Below are positions 1 through 11,238 of a DNA stretch of 64,000 nt, piece after piece. Position 1 is the stretch's first letter; each line of letters starts with the position of its first letter. The DNA is from Mytilus galloprovincialis (taxonomy: Eukaryota > Mollusca > Bivalvia > Mytilida > Mytilidae): positions 63,445,122 to 63,509,121 of the forward strand of contig NC_134849.1 of NCBI RefSeq assembly GCF_965363235.1. The letters are read 5' to 3'. The notes under the pieces are model-generated. The model was not told where the DNA came from. It saw only the letters and a program-made list of their open reading frames with translations, and ran no database searches. A program made the position numbers and the translations under genes.

Positions 1-95
1 GTATGACCATTATGTTAGACAATTAGGTTCTGCATATTGTATGAAATACAACAATGTATAAATATACCATTGATTTTTAACAGTTATATGAAAGA

Positions 96-395
96 AAGCA
101 GATGTGTTATGATTGCCAACGAGACAACTTTCCACCAAAGACCAAAATTAGATAAAAGTCAACAAATATATACCGGTAGGTCACTGTATAGCCTTCAACA
201 ATGAGCAAAATCCATACCACATATATAGTAAGCTATAAAAGCCCCGAAATGACAAATGTAAAACAATTCAAACCAGAAAACTGACAGCTCAATTTATGAT
301 CATGACAATAAACAAAAAAACAAATATTATTGACAGAAACAAATAACAACTGGTCACTGAACTACTGGCTCCTTACTGGTACCCTATAGGTCTAC
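96..395 (+). repeat. Dispersed repeat, family A, diverged copy
   Basis: Begins GCAGATGTGTTATGATTGCC and continues through GAGACAACTTTCCACC and CAACAATGAGCAAAATCCAT. Other copies: 16205-16625, 44028-44395, 61180-61565. Non-coding; superfamily not determined. The rest of 1-563 is intron with nothing else seen. Confidence 0.7.
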
Positions 396-563
396 AAGTA
401 CCTTCTTTTGTTGATTTGCGTACCAGCTTGAACATATCTATGCATATTCATGATATTCTACATCATTCATGTTTATGGTTGTGAATTACAATTACTTTAC
501 ATTATCAAAGTTCTTGTCTTGCAATTAGTGACTTTTGTTATTTTATGTCATGTCTTTTTTTAG

Positions 564-620
564 ACCATTGGAGCAGCTTTCTTTTTAAAACAATGGGGAC
601 CATATAATGTTGCTGTTTGG
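564..620 (+). CDS. rab20: Rab20-like exon: strand after switch I
   Basis: Acceptor is a T-rich tract ending TAG at 561-563; donor is GTAAGT at 621. The 19 codons start at the switch I threonine (TIGAAFF) and end in W, just before the DTAG of the next exon. Both ends are phase 0. Confidence 0.85.
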
Positions 621-3600
621 GTAAGTCTAATTTCTATTTAAGACAAGAAATTTTAATCTTTTTTATATGAAAATATACATGATATACATACATGTACCCT
701 TACAACATGAACAAAGTTCTTGGACATGATGAAGCTGGATTTTGTCTAGCTTGATAATTAGGTTAAATATCCAATGCTGACTCAAAATTTATCAGATTAG
801 AGGGAGTCCTGATCGGGGCTTAAAAACATGAAATCCAGAGGTCCCAAATGTAAAGAAATTTAAATCCCTACATCCAGAAATTCAGAAAAAGATTGCTAGA
901 TCACGAAACAATCAATCCCGAAATACCGAGCTTAAAAACACCAGATCCTGGAGTCCTGATAAAGGTCTGACCCCTCAGAGTAGGCTTAAATAACAGATTG
1001 AAATATGAATCTCTGTTGATTGATTAAATAAAAGATTAGAGCCTAGACATGCTAGATGGTTTTTTTTTATTTATGTATTTTTTTTTTTATTTCTAGGCTA
1101 TTTTTCTAAGACTATTCTTTATAAAATTTGCCTGTTATTCTCACACCCCATTGTTCTTTATTTCTCTATTTTTTATGCCTATTTTTGTCGAGCCTGCAAC
1201 TTTTGTTGAAGAAAGCTCGACATAGGGATAGTGATCCGGCGGCGGCGGCGTTAGCTAACTTCTTAAAAGCTTCATATTTTAGAAGGTAGAAGACCTGGAT
1301 GCTTCATACTTTGTATATAGATGCCTCATGTTACAAACTTTCCGTCAGTCACATGACCAATGTCCTTGACCTCATATTCATGGTTCAGTGACTACTTGAA
1401 AAAAAAGTTAAGATTTTTTGTAATGTTAAATTCTCTCTTATTATAAGTTATTGGATAACTATATTTGGTATGTGCGTACCTTGCAAGGTCCTCATGCCTG
1501 TCAGACAGTTTTCACTTGACCTCAACCTCATTTCATGGATCAGTGAACAAGGTTAAGTTTTGGTGGTCAAGTCCATATCTCAGATACTATAAGCAATAGA
1601 TCTAGTATATTCGGTGTATGGAAGCACTGTAAGGTGTACATGTCCATATGGCAGGTGTCATCTGACCTTGACCTCATTTTCATGGTTCAGTGGTTATAGT
1701 TAAGTTTTTGTGTTTTGGTCTGTTTTTCTTTTACTATATGCAATAGGTCTACTATATTTGGTGTATGGACTGATTGTAAGGTGTACATGTCTAGCTGACA
1801 GTTGTCATCTGACCTTGACCTCATTTTCATGGTTCAGTGGTCAAAGTTAAGTTTTTATACGACCGCAAATTTTGAAAAAATTTTCGTCGTATATTGCTAT
1901 CACGTTGGCATCAGCGTCGTCGTCGTCGTCGTCGTCGTCCGGCGTCCGAATACTTTTAGTTTTCGCACTCTAACTTTAGTAAAAGTGAATAGAAATCTAT
2001 GAAATTTTAACACAAGGTTTATTACCATAAAAGGAAGGTTGGTATTGATTTTGGGAGTTTTGGTACCAACATTTTAGGAATAAGGGGCCAAAAAGGGCCC
2101 AAATAAGCATTTTCTTGGTTTTCGCACCATAACTTTAGTTTAAGTTAATAGAAATCTATGAAATTTTGACACAAGGTTTATGACCACAAAAGAAAGATTG
2201 GGATTGATTTTGGGAGTTTTGGTTTCAATAGTTTAGGAATAAGGGGCCAATAAAGGGCCCAAATAAGCATTTTTCTTGGTTTTTGCACAATAACCTTAGG
2301 TTAAGTAAATGGAAATCTATGAAATTTAAACACAATGTTTATGACCACAAAAGGAAGGTTGGTATTGATTTTGGGAGTTTAGGACCCAACAGATTAGGAA
2401 TTAGGGGCCAAAAAGGGACCCAAATAAGCATTTTTCTTGGTTTTCGCACTATAATGTTAGTATAAGTAAATACAAATCTATGAAATTTAAACACAAGGCT
2501 TATGACCATAAAAGGAAGGTTGGTATTGATTTTGGGAGTTTTGGTCCCAACAGTTTAGGAAAAAGGGGCCCAAAGGGTCCAAAATTAAACTTTGTTTGAT
2601 TTCATCAAAATTGAATAATTGGGGTTCTTTGATATGCCGAATCTAACTGTATATGTAGATTCTCAACTTTTGGTCCCGTTTTCAAATTGGTCTACATTAA
2701 GGTCCAAAGGGTCCAAAATTAAACTTAGTTTGATTTTGACAAAAAATGAATCGGTTGGGTTCTTTGATATGTTGAATCTAAAAATGTACTTAGATTCTTG
2801 ATTATTGAAGTTTTTTTGGTCCAGTTTTCAAATTGGTCTACATTAAGGTCCAAAGGGTCCAAAATTAAACTTTGTTTGATTTCATCAAAAATTGAATCCT
2901 TGGGGTTCTTTGATATGCCAAATCTAACTGTGTATGTAGATTCTTCATTTTTGGTCCTGTTTTCAAATTTCAAATTCTACATTAAAGTCCAAAGGGTCCA
3001 AAATTAAACTAAGTTTGATTTTAACAAAAATTGAATTCTTGGGCCTCTTTGATATGATGAATCTAAACATGTACTTAGATTTTTGATTATGGGCCCAGTT
3101 TTCAAGTTGGTCCAAATCAGGATCTAAAACTATTATATTAAGTATTGTGCAATAGCAAGTCTTTTCAATTGCACAGTATTGTGCAATGGCAAGAAATATC
3201 TAATTGCACAATATTGTGAAATAGCAAATTTTTTTTTAATTAGAGTTATCTTTCTTTGTCCAGAATAGTAAGCAAGAAATATCCTATTTGTGCAATAGCA
3301 AGAATTTTTTTTAATTGGAGTTATCTTTCTTTGTCCAGAATCAACTTAAATCTTTGTTATATACAATATACAATGTATATACACTTTTTACTACCAACTG
3401 ATAAATTTAAATAATCTTTACCATTCAGTGATAACAAGCAGTTTTTTTACATCTTAATATTTTATGATGTATTTAAATGAGTAGTTATTGTTGCAAACTC
3501 CATTAGAAATTTGAATTGATATCAGTTTTGAAAAAGGGAAACGGGGATGTGAAAAAAAGGGGGGGGGGGGTTAAATTTTTCTCATTTCAGATTTCATAAA

Positions 3601-6600
3601 TAAAAAGAAAATTTCTTCAAACATTTTTTTGAGAGGATTAATATTCAACAGCATAGTGATTTGCTCAAAGGCAAAAAAAACCTTTTAAGTTCATTAGACC
3701 ACATTCATTCTGTGTCAGAAACCTATGCTGTGTCAACTATTTAATTTTAAATTTAAAAAGTTTGAAGAAGAAATCTTTAATTGATTTGTAAAATCTTGGC
3801 ATTTGTTTTGTGTAAAAAAAAAACATGTAATGTCAAAAATTTGATCACAATCCAAATTCAGAGCTGTATCATGCTTGAATGTTTTGTCCATACTTGCCCC
3901 AACTGTTCAGGGTTCGACCTCTGCGGTCGTATAAAGCTGCGCCCTGCGGAGCACCTGGTTGAGTTTTGGTCTATTTTTCTAATACTTTATGCATTAGTCA
4001 ACTATAATTGGTGTATGGAAATATTTTATGATCTATATGTCTGTTACGCAGGTTTTATTTGACCTTGACCTCATTTTCACGGCCCATTGCTAAGTGTAAA
4101 GTGTTTGTGTTTTGGTATGTTTTTCTTAATTTATAAACAATAGGTCAACTATATTTGTTGTATTGAAGAATTGTTAGCTGTACATGTCTGCCTGGCATGG
4201 TTCATTTGACCTTGAACTCATTTTCATGGTTCATTGATCAATGTTTCGTTTTCTTTGGTTAATGTTGAGTTTATGTGACAGTTGTAATAAAGCTTTATAT
4301 TTAGGTCTATCAACATTATATCAATGATTAGTTAAGTAGGCGAGACATTTCAGCGTGTGCACTCTTGTTCTCTATTCTTTTCAATGTTCTTTATTCTATT
4401 TTGAATATCCCTTCCCCTTCCAAACATCCATATAGTAATATCCCATCCCCTTCCAAACACCCATATAGCAATATCCCAGCCCCTTCCAAACACCCATATA
4501 GCAATATCCCAGCCCCTTCCAAACACCCATATAGTAATATCCCAGCCCCTTCCAAACACCCATATAGTAATATCCCAGCCCCTTCCAAACACCCATATAG
4601 CAATATCCCATCCCCTTCCAAACACCCATATAGCAATATCCCAGCCCCTTCCAAACACCCATATAGCAATATCCCAGCCCCTTCCAAACACCCATATAGC
4701 AATATTCCATCCCCTTCCAAACATCCATATAGTAATATCCCATCCCCTTCTTAACACCCATATAGCAATATCCCTTCCCCTTCCAAACACCCATATAGCA
4801 ATATCCCAGCCCCTTCCAAACACCCATATAGCAATATCCCAGCCCCTTCCAAACATCCATATAGTAATATCCCATCCCCTTCCAAACATCCATATAGTAA
4901 TATCCCATCCCCTTCCTAACACCCATATAGCAATATCCCAGCCCCTTCCAAACACCCATATAGCAATATCCCAGCCCCTTCCAAACACCCATATAGCAAT
5001 ATCCCAGCCCCTTCCAAACACCCATATAGCAATATCCCATCCCCTTCCAAACATCCATATAGTAATATCCCATCCCCTTCCTAACACCCATATAGCAATA
5101 TCCCTTCCCCTTCCAAACACCCATATAGCAATATCCCAGCCCCTTCCAAACACCCATATAGCAATATCCCAGCCCCTTCCAAACACCCATATATCAATAT
5201 CCCATCCCCTTCCAAACATCCATATAGTAATATCCCATCCCCTTCCTAACACCCATATAGCAATATCCCATCCCCTTCCAAACACCCATCATTGCCCATA
5301 TAGCAATATCCCATCCCCTTCCAAACACCCATATAGCAATATCCCATCCCCTTCCAAACACCCATATAGCAATATCCCATCCCCTTCCAAACACCCATAT
5401 AGCAATATCCCATCCCCTTCCAAACACCCATATAGCAATATCCCATCCCCTTCCAAACACCGATATAGCAATATCCCATCCCCTTCCAAACACCCATATA
5501 GCAATATCCCATCCCCTTCCAAACACCCATATAGCAATATCCCATCCCCTTCCTAACACCCATATAGCAATATCCCATCCCCTTCCAAACACCCATATAG
5601 ATTTGCAACTACAAAAAATATATATATTTTAACTAGTTAGTAAATACCGGTAGTTATCAAAGGTACCAGAATTATAACTTAGTACGCCAGACGCGTGTTT
5701 CGTCTATATGATGACTCATCAGTGACGCTCATATCAAAATATTTATAAAGCCAAACAAGAACAAAGTTGAAGAGCATTGAGGATCCAAAATTCCAAAAAG
5801 AGGTGCCAAATACGGCTAAGGTAATCTATGCCTGGGATAAGAAAATCCTTAGTTTTTCGTAAAATTCAAAGTAACACTGTTTAGAATATGCATCTGAGAA
5901 TAAGGAGATTTGGTATCTAGATTAGATGCTAATGAGACAGCTATCAACCAAAATTTGAATGAAGTAAATATAAGCAATTATAGGCAACCGTACAGCCTTC
6001 AACAACCTCATACAGTAAAGTCTACTTCAAAAGTTGCTACATGAGAAATATGAAACAATTCAATTAACATGATTAATTACTGCCTGTATTAATTCTTATC
6101 ATATGATATCTTTCGATTTCAAGATGAATTAAAAAATAAACAGCTAAATTTTGCTCACATGAATTTTGCGTGAATCTCATTTTAAGTTAAGTTCATGTGA
6201 ATTTCACGTTCAATTTTCAGGTGAAATTATTTCACTTGAATTTCACATAAAATATTTCAATTAAAACATTTCATGTGAAAAAATAAAAATGGTGTCTAAG
6301 TCATGTAAGTTAAAAGAAATAATCAAAAATCAAAAATTTTGTCAACCTGTATTACCTTGTATCATATGTATCATATATTCCATAGAAATCTTTATTTTAT
6401 TTTTAAAAAATCTATTTTTTACGTGAATATTTCACGCTGAATTCATGTGAAAGTTTTCATATATTTTATTCACGTTAAATCGTTCTGATAATTTTAGAAA
6501 CATAATTAGTCCCTGGATCATTTGTATTCTATATTTAAAGCTACAATAAGATTAAATCACTTCTTCTAGTGATTAATTTGTTCTACTTAAATAGGTGATT

Positions 6601-9600
6601 ATTAAAGAAAGACAACTCTTACTTTCAACTTTTATGGAAATAATGTTACTTAAACCAGTGATTTAGAAAATCACTCATTTAAGTAAGTCCCCTGACTGTA
6701 AATTCATGTGACCAAAATTGCCTGCATAGTTTTACCCTTGTTTTGTAGGACACTGCTGGAGATGAGAGATTCTCTGGGCTATCATCATTTTATTGTAGAA
6801 ATGCTGGGGCAGCTATCCTAGCATTTGACTTATGTATTGAAAACACCTTTGAAACTCTAAAGTGAGTATCTATACAAATAAATGTACGAGTCAAAATCAT
6901 AATGAGTCAATTTTCATGTTGTTTCGTCAAATAATATTTAAGACATATATGCATAAAATAACTTATTTATTTTTATTTCAAAGCTGTTGCATGAATGTGA
7001 TCATTTATCATTTATGCAAATACTTTTAAACAAAAATTTCTGTCTTATCTCTGCCCTAAAAATCTTTTTTCACTTATCAGCTTTGAGAAACTTAATCATG
7101 TATTGCTTACACTAATAAGTGACAAAGCAGTCAAACTTGAAAGCATTTTTAAAAACAGTGATATATACCTGTGTTGTGATAAGGAACATTGCAGCTGTCT
7201 AAAAGACAGTTACAGCTATTATCCTTATGCATGTACTTTAAAGGTTTGGGTGGCTTGCTTGCTTTGTTTGTATAAATGATTGCTCGAATGTTTAACCCCA
7301 CCACATTATTTATATAAATGATTGCTCAAGTATTGTATTGTGTCTTAAGCTTGTATAATGATACTTGATGCTTGATCAAACATTTACACGAACAAAGCAA
7401 GCAAAACAACCAAACCTTCCAACAACATGCAGTAAGACAATAGCTGTAAAGCTTGTTGGTTGAGCAGTGGAAGATGAAAAGGGATACTCAAACTCAATTA
7501 GTTGAAAACAAACTGACAATGCCTTGTCAAAAAATAATGAAAAGGATCAAAGACTAAAAACGAAATAAAATCACAACATAGCAAAATAAAGACTTTGCAA
7601 CACAAACCAGTTACTATTTCTATAACAGGGTACTATTTCTATAACAGGGTACTTACTGTAAACCAACTTATTTTCCCTGATACTTTATTTAGCGTTTGAT
7701 CCTTTCTAGTATATTTCCCGGCTATTTGGTTTTGTGTTTTCCAGTTTACTTTGTGTAGTGAAATGAGGACAGATTGGAAATTTGCATATTCGCAACAATT
7801 TATTTGTGTGATATTTTTCTACTCACAGAAATCGTGAAAATAAGTCACTTGTCAAGTTGTGAAAATAACTTGGTTTCCAGCAGTCAGGGGACTTACTGAA
7901 ATAGGTGATTTTTAAATCACTTATTTGTGAGTAGCAAAATCGAGGTTTTGTCACAAATTGGAATTTTGTATTTTTTTCCAAATTTTAAACACATAGGTTT
8001 AAATAATATCTTTTAATTAGTAAAATTTAAAAAAAATAAACTTTTTGCTTCTTTTAAGTAGAAAGGTTTCTGCCTTTGATGCTATTATTTAGCTGAAAAT
8101 TCTATTTTAGTTGAAAAAATGCTATAATAATGGCTTTACATAATGAACTGATACTTTCTTAAAAGATTTTTCCCAGCAGTGGGAGTATTTTTCCTGTGAA
8201 GTTCAAGGTTTCATCTTTCAAATTATGTAATAAAATTCTACTGTTCGCGATAAAAATCTCACTGTTCGGGGGTGTTGAAATTAGTAGGGATTATTAAAAG
8301 AATGATACTTAAAGAAGTGATTTTTGGGAAGGAAATTGAGGTCTGATACTTAAACAAGTGATTTTTATGTCATTATCCTAGATTCAGTACAAGGTCATCA
8401 CCTGAAATGACCTGGTCATCCTAGACAACACAGATGTTGGTTCTGATAAGTTTAGAAACATAATTAGTCCCTGGATCATTAGTATTCTATATTTAAAGCT
8501 ACAATAATAAAATTAAATCACTTCTTCTAGTGATTAATTTGTACTACTTAAATAGGTGATTATTAAAGAAAGACAACTAACTTTCAACCTTTATGGAAAT
8601 AATGTTACTTAAATCAGTGATTTAGAAAATCACTTATTTAAGTAAGTCCCCCGACTGTCCAGTATTTAATTAGAAATTTTGTAGTTAGCCTTCTTCATAT
8701 CATTTTTAGAGCTAAACAAGTAACCCTGTGCTAGGGAAAACCGTCAATCGAAAAAAGATGGCCTTAATTTATTTCTTTATTAATGAAATATTCTATAGGT
8801 TATGTTCAGTGTTCATGGTGTCATTCTTTCATGGCAAATATTGATTTTAAACAAGAATGTGTCCACAGTACACGGATGCCCCACTCGCACTATCATTTTC
8901 TATGTTTAGTAGACCGGGAAATTGGAATAAATTCTCTAATTTGGCATTAAAATTAGAATGATCTTATCAAAGGGAACATGTATACTAAGTTTCAAGTTGA
9001 TTGGACTTCTACTTTATCAAAAACTACCTTGACCAAAAACTTTAACCTGAAATTTGCACTATAATTTTCTATGTTCAGTGAACCGTAAAATTGGGGTCAA
9101 AACTATAATTTGGCATTTGAATTAGAAAGATCATATCATAGGGCACATGTATACTAAGTTTCAAGTTGATTGGACTTCAACTTCATCAAAAACTACCTTG
9201 ACCAAAAACTTTAACCTGAAGCGGGACAGACGGACGAACGAACGAACAGACAGACAGACAGACAGACAGACAGACGGACGGACGGACGAACGGAGGCACA
9301 GACCAGAAAACATAATGCCCCTCTACTATCGTAGGTGGGGCATAAAAAACAAATTCATCCAGCAAACATAAATGTTTTGGTAATCTGGGGTAATCATTTA
9401 AACAGCAATCAAGACAATGTTTTTAAATTCAATTGTTAAAATGACATAAAGAAATTTATTAGGAATACTCAGGCAACACTTTTTAGAATGAGATAAAGAT
9501 AAAAAAGAAAGATTTCATGAAATGCAATCAAACCTTACGGGACTGACTTGATATTTGAATCTTCCAAGGCTTATCATTACATTTTTAATACAAACAATGT

Positions 9601-10284
9601 ACATTGATCATAACATTCTATACATCCTATTCATGAACATTTCCAGAAATTTGATGATGTATTATATGCTCAGATATTCAAGGCAAAAAAGGAGGTTACA
9701 CTTGTCACGTAAATTACATAACTTTTGCAAGGTGCATGAATCTATCTTGTATCTGTTCTAAAAATATGAATGATGTCATTAATAAAAAAAATGGAGTTAT
9801 CTTTCTTTGTCTAGAATTGCTGTTAAAACAACTACAACTAATGCAATATTTAATTTTACTTCCCACTGATAAATTGAAGCAATCTTTACCATTCAATGCT
9901 TACAAGCACTTTTATTATATTTTCAGATCCAGATTTGTGCCTCTAGTTGATCAAGCAACAGAAGATAATTGTTTGAAAGTTATCGTAGGAACTAAATTAG
10001 ACTTACTAGAACCTAGTAAACGTAAAGTAACAGTTGACGAAGCCAGAAAATTTTCAAGGGAGATAAATCCTAATATTGAGTACGCCAAATTAAAACATGA
10101 TCCATATTTTGAAACCTCTAGTCTTCAAGGAATAAATGTGGACGAGGTGTTTGAATATATTTTTGGACATTGCCTGCCATTGTCAGATGTAGAACGTATA
10201 AAAATGAAAAATAAAACTCGTGGGACGGTAGACTTAGGAGAAAGTACAGCAATGACACCAGAGAAAAAAGGAGGATGTTGTTGA
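564..10284 (+). CDS. rab20: Rab20-like small GTPase, 3' part of the gene (three exons)
   Basis: Joins 564-620, 6749-6861 and 9927-10284; junction phases agree (0, then 2) and all splice sites are GT/AG. The visible 175 residues cover Rab motifs from just after switch I: the TIGAAFFLKQW strand, then DTAGDERF (G3), the YCRNAGAAIL strand, VGTKLDL (G4), FETSS (G5), and a C-terminal GGCC geranylgeranylation signal before TGA. The FLKQW...YN segment and the YCR box match vertebrate Rab20 better than other Rabs I know. Rab20 acts on phagosome/endosome maturation and hypoxia-linked mitochondrial traffic in vertebrates; the role here is inferred. The P-loop exon lies left of the window. G4 reads TKLD rather than NKxD, which is seen in other Ras-family proteins. 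Alternative: a mollusc-specific Rab close to Rab20. Confidence 0.86.
1192..4367 (+). repeat. Family F repeat with internal ~160-bp tandem units, split by an insertion
   Basis: Starts near GTCGAGCCTGCAAC and ends near GCGAGACATTTCAGCGTG. Internal units each contain TGACCTTGACCTCATTTTCA and GGTTCAGTGG, spaced about 150-180 bp (near 1360, 1510, 1660, 1810, then 4060 and 4210). The array is interrupted at about 1856-3956 by another element. It fills most of the first Rab20-like intron seen here. Confidence 0.7.
1856..3956 (+). mobile_element. Family G element nested in family F
   Basis: Near its ends lie TATACGACCGCA (1855-1866) and its exact complement TGCGGTCGTATA (about 3922-3933). Inside are a (CGT)n run (1914-1938), a block of ~145-bp tandem units (1960-2560, each with GAAATCTATGAAATTT), a block of ~150-bp units (2560-3130, each with AAGGTCCAAAGGGTCC), and a GCACAATATTGTGCAATAGC block (3140-3340). 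No open reading frame looks real. Family F sequence resumes on the right. Confidence 0.65.
4404..5600. repeat. 33-bp minisatellite, ~36 copies, with 165-bp higher-order repeat
   Basis: The unit contains CACCCATATAGCAATATCCC then ATCCCCTTCCAAA. Because 33 is a multiple of three and the unit lacks stops in several frames, long reading frames up to 311 codons appear on both strands; these are artefacts of the array. A variant (ACATCCATATAGTAAT) recurs at 4721, 4886, 5051 and 5216, exactly 165 bp apart, so five monomers form a higher-order unit. From 5300 to 5600 the array is a homogeneous single-type block. A small break lies at about 5287-5299. Confidence 0.95.
5636..5885 (+). repeat. Dispersed repeat, family D
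   Basis: Marked by CCAGACGCGTGTTTCGTC, ACTCATCAGTGACGCTC and GGTAATCTATGCCTG. Other copies: 27745-28195 (minus, two), 35725-36390 (two in tandem), 44475-44835 (minus); a partial relative lies at 16725-16885. Confidence 0.75.
5915..6060 (+). repeat. Family A fragment
   Basis: Partial match to the first part of family A (AGACAGCTATCAACC, then GCCTTCAACAACCTCATAC). Confidence 0.5.
6150..6475. repeat. Cluster of TTCACGTGAA-like inverted motifs
   Basis: At least eight variants of TTCA(C/T)(G/T)TGAA occur, e.g. TTCATGTGAATTTCACG, TTTCACTTGAATTTCAC and TACGTGAATATTTCACG. They read alike on both strands, suggesting a fold-back element with internal copies of the motif. No coding potential. Confidence 0.5.
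6481..6698 (+). mobile_element. Solo right portion of the CAGTC element
   Basis: About 220 bp near-identical to 8436-8657, including AACATAATTAGTCCCTGGAT and the right terminus AGTAAGTCCCCTGACTG. The left half is missing. Direct orientation relative to the complete copy, with exon 6749-6861 between them. Confidence 0.75.
6749..6861 (+). CDS. rab20: Rab20-like exon: G3/switch II
   Basis: Acceptor TTTTGTAG ends at 6748; donor GTGAGT starts at 6862. It encodes DTAGDERFSGLSSFYCR and the following hydrophobic strand, ending ETLK with the last codon split 2+1 across the junction. It is flanked by two direct copies of a transposon segment (6481-6698 and 8436-8657). Confidence 0.88.
7210..7450. mobile_element. 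Fold-back element (hairpin MITE)
   Basis: Inverted arms of about 60 bp: TTACAGCTATTATCCTTATG and AAGGTTTGGGTGGCTTGCTT on the left (7210, 7241) against the complements of GCAAGCAAAACAACCAAACC (about 7399-7415) and AATAGCTGTAAA on the right. Non-autonomous. The interval 6862-7209 before it is plain AT-rich intron. Confidence 0.65.
7455..7615 (-). mobile_element. Family E retroelement tail fragment
   Basis: Matches on the minus strand the noncoding tail seen at 45215-45450 (AAACAAACTGACAATGCC; ATAAAGACTTTGCAACAC). Short and diverged. Confidence 0.45.
7654..8659. mobile_element. TA-target MITE (TACTGTAAACC type) split by a CAGTC element
   Basis: Left end TACTGTAAACCAACTTATTT at 7654; the right arm (GAAAATAACTTGGTTTCCAG) ends at 7880. 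The CAGTC element follows, and the last TA of the MITE appears only after the second TCCAG. A complete copy of the same family is at 59134-59354. A CTATAACAGGGTACT duplication lies just before it (7619-7652). Confidence 0.6.
7881..8657. mobile_element. CAGTC DNA transposon, non-autonomous, complete
   Basis: Terminal inverted repeats CAGTCAGGGGACTTACT and AGTAAGTCCCCCGACTG differ at one position. A 5-bp target duplication TCCAG flanks it (7876-7880 and 8658-8662). It is 777 bp with no coding frame. The superfamily is open: a 5-bp duplication does not settle it. Confidence 0.75.
8850..9347 (+). repeat. Dispersed repeat, family C
   Basis: Starts near AATGTGTCCACAGTACACGG and ends near CCTCTACTATCGTAGGTGG. 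It has two internal ~190-bp units (CAAGTTGATTGGACTTC...CCTTGACCAAAAACTTTAAC) and an ACGGACGAACG/CAGA microsatellite at 9225-9300. An inverse copy lies at 12629-13079. The following intron to 9926 shows nothing further. Confidence 0.75.
9927..10284 (+). CDS. rab20: Rab20-like terminal exon
   Basis: Acceptor TATTTTCAG ends at 9926. It encodes 118 residues: the G4 box VGTKLDLLEPS, the G5 box FETSSLQG, the last helix (VDEVFEYIFGHCLPL), a basic hypervariable tail and the prenylated GGCC end, then TGA at 10282-10284. The reading frame stays open upstream to about 9736, but that part is intronic: it has no Rab similarity and lies before a good acceptor whose phase matches the previous exon. Confidence 0.9.
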
Positions 10285-10988
10285 TATACATATTGTTTGT
10301 GTTATGCAATTTTTATATATGCTGTGGATTCATTATTTTTAGTCGGAGACCAATTTTGGTGGATTAAGTGGGTACAGGCGCTAGGTGAACCATGAATATA
10401 AATGTTCAACAAATATACAATTTTTTTAAGGCTTGTATAGGTAGTACATGTGAAGACTTTGGAAAAGTCAGGCAAATATCCAACATGCAAGGTTTAATCT
10501 TAATCCATGAGAATTGGTACTCACGAAAATAAAGAAATCCACATTATATCATTATCTGTATTAAGGACCAAAAAGTGACAGGTTCTCCCAGTATTTTCAT
10601 AAAACACGATGGATTTAAAAATAACACTGTTTTCTATAAATTTATATCACCCCATTTATAGTAAACTTCATTGTAAATTCTATTCATGTACCACCATGGT
10701 ACTATAAGAGCCCAGTGGTGGACACAGCGTGTTTTTTCTGTGATTCTTTTGAAATGTTTTCAAAATGATTAGAATCAATTTTTATGCTAAATTCATTTGT
10801 GTGAGGATTATATTTTTATGATATTCCCCCTCCCCTACCCCATCCCCTGTATCTTTAGGCAGGGGAGGAGTGTTGTATAAAACACAAACGTACGAAATGA
10901 AAAAGAAAACATTTTTATATTTATGAGATGATAAACCAATTTTATAACTCTTTCTTGTTTTGTTTTTTTTAACATTTAGAAAGTTACC
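10285..10988 (+). other. 3' untranslated region and flank of the Rab20-like gene
   Basis: Follows the stop codon. Holds the AATAAA at 10528 and a C-rich run at 10827-10852. No reading frame or repeat family was recognised. Confidence 0.4.
10528..10533 (+). promoter_or_regulatory. Candidate polyadenylation signal of the Rab20-like gene
   Basis: AATAAA about 245 nt after the stop codon, the first canonical hexamer in the 3' flank. Its use is inferred. Confidence 0.4.
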
Positions 10989-11238
10989 TTAAGGTGGTAC
11001 ATGTCATTACAGGGAGATAACTCAGTAAAAATCAAAAGAACGTTTTAATTGCATCCTATTGTGAATGCAATATTAAGCTTCTCAATGATCAAAATAAGTG
11101 TTTGTCAAACTGATATATATCCAATGAAATGTGCCATTCAAGTTTTTTGGAAAGGGTCAAAGTGGATATTTTATGAAAATTTTATAGAAATTAAATGAGC
11201 TAAATTAATTTTGGTCAAGGTGTTTGGTACCACCTTAA
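10989..11238. mobile_element. TTAA-target MITE, TTAAGGTGGTAC family
   Basis: Ends TTAAGGTGGTAC (10989) and GTACCACCTTAA (11238) are exact inverted repeats; TTAA is the presumed target duplication (piggyBac/Kolobok-like behaviour). 250 bp, non-coding. A diverged copy at 11879-13363 carries a nested element. The interval 11239-11878 has nothing recognised. Confidence 0.8.

Noticed and set aside
4404-5600. CRISPR-like appearance of regular short repeats
   Set aside because: There are no unique spacers; monomers abut directly, and the DNA is eukaryotic.
4350-5608. Long reading frames (up to 311 codons) on both strands with 11-residue repeats
   Set aside because: They are forced by a stop-free 33-bp minisatellite; several frames on both strands are open at once and none continues outside the array.
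9736-9926. Upstream extension of the Rab terminal exon from an ATG at 9736
   Set aside because: It has no Rab similarity, and a good acceptor at 9926 matches the phase of the previous exon.
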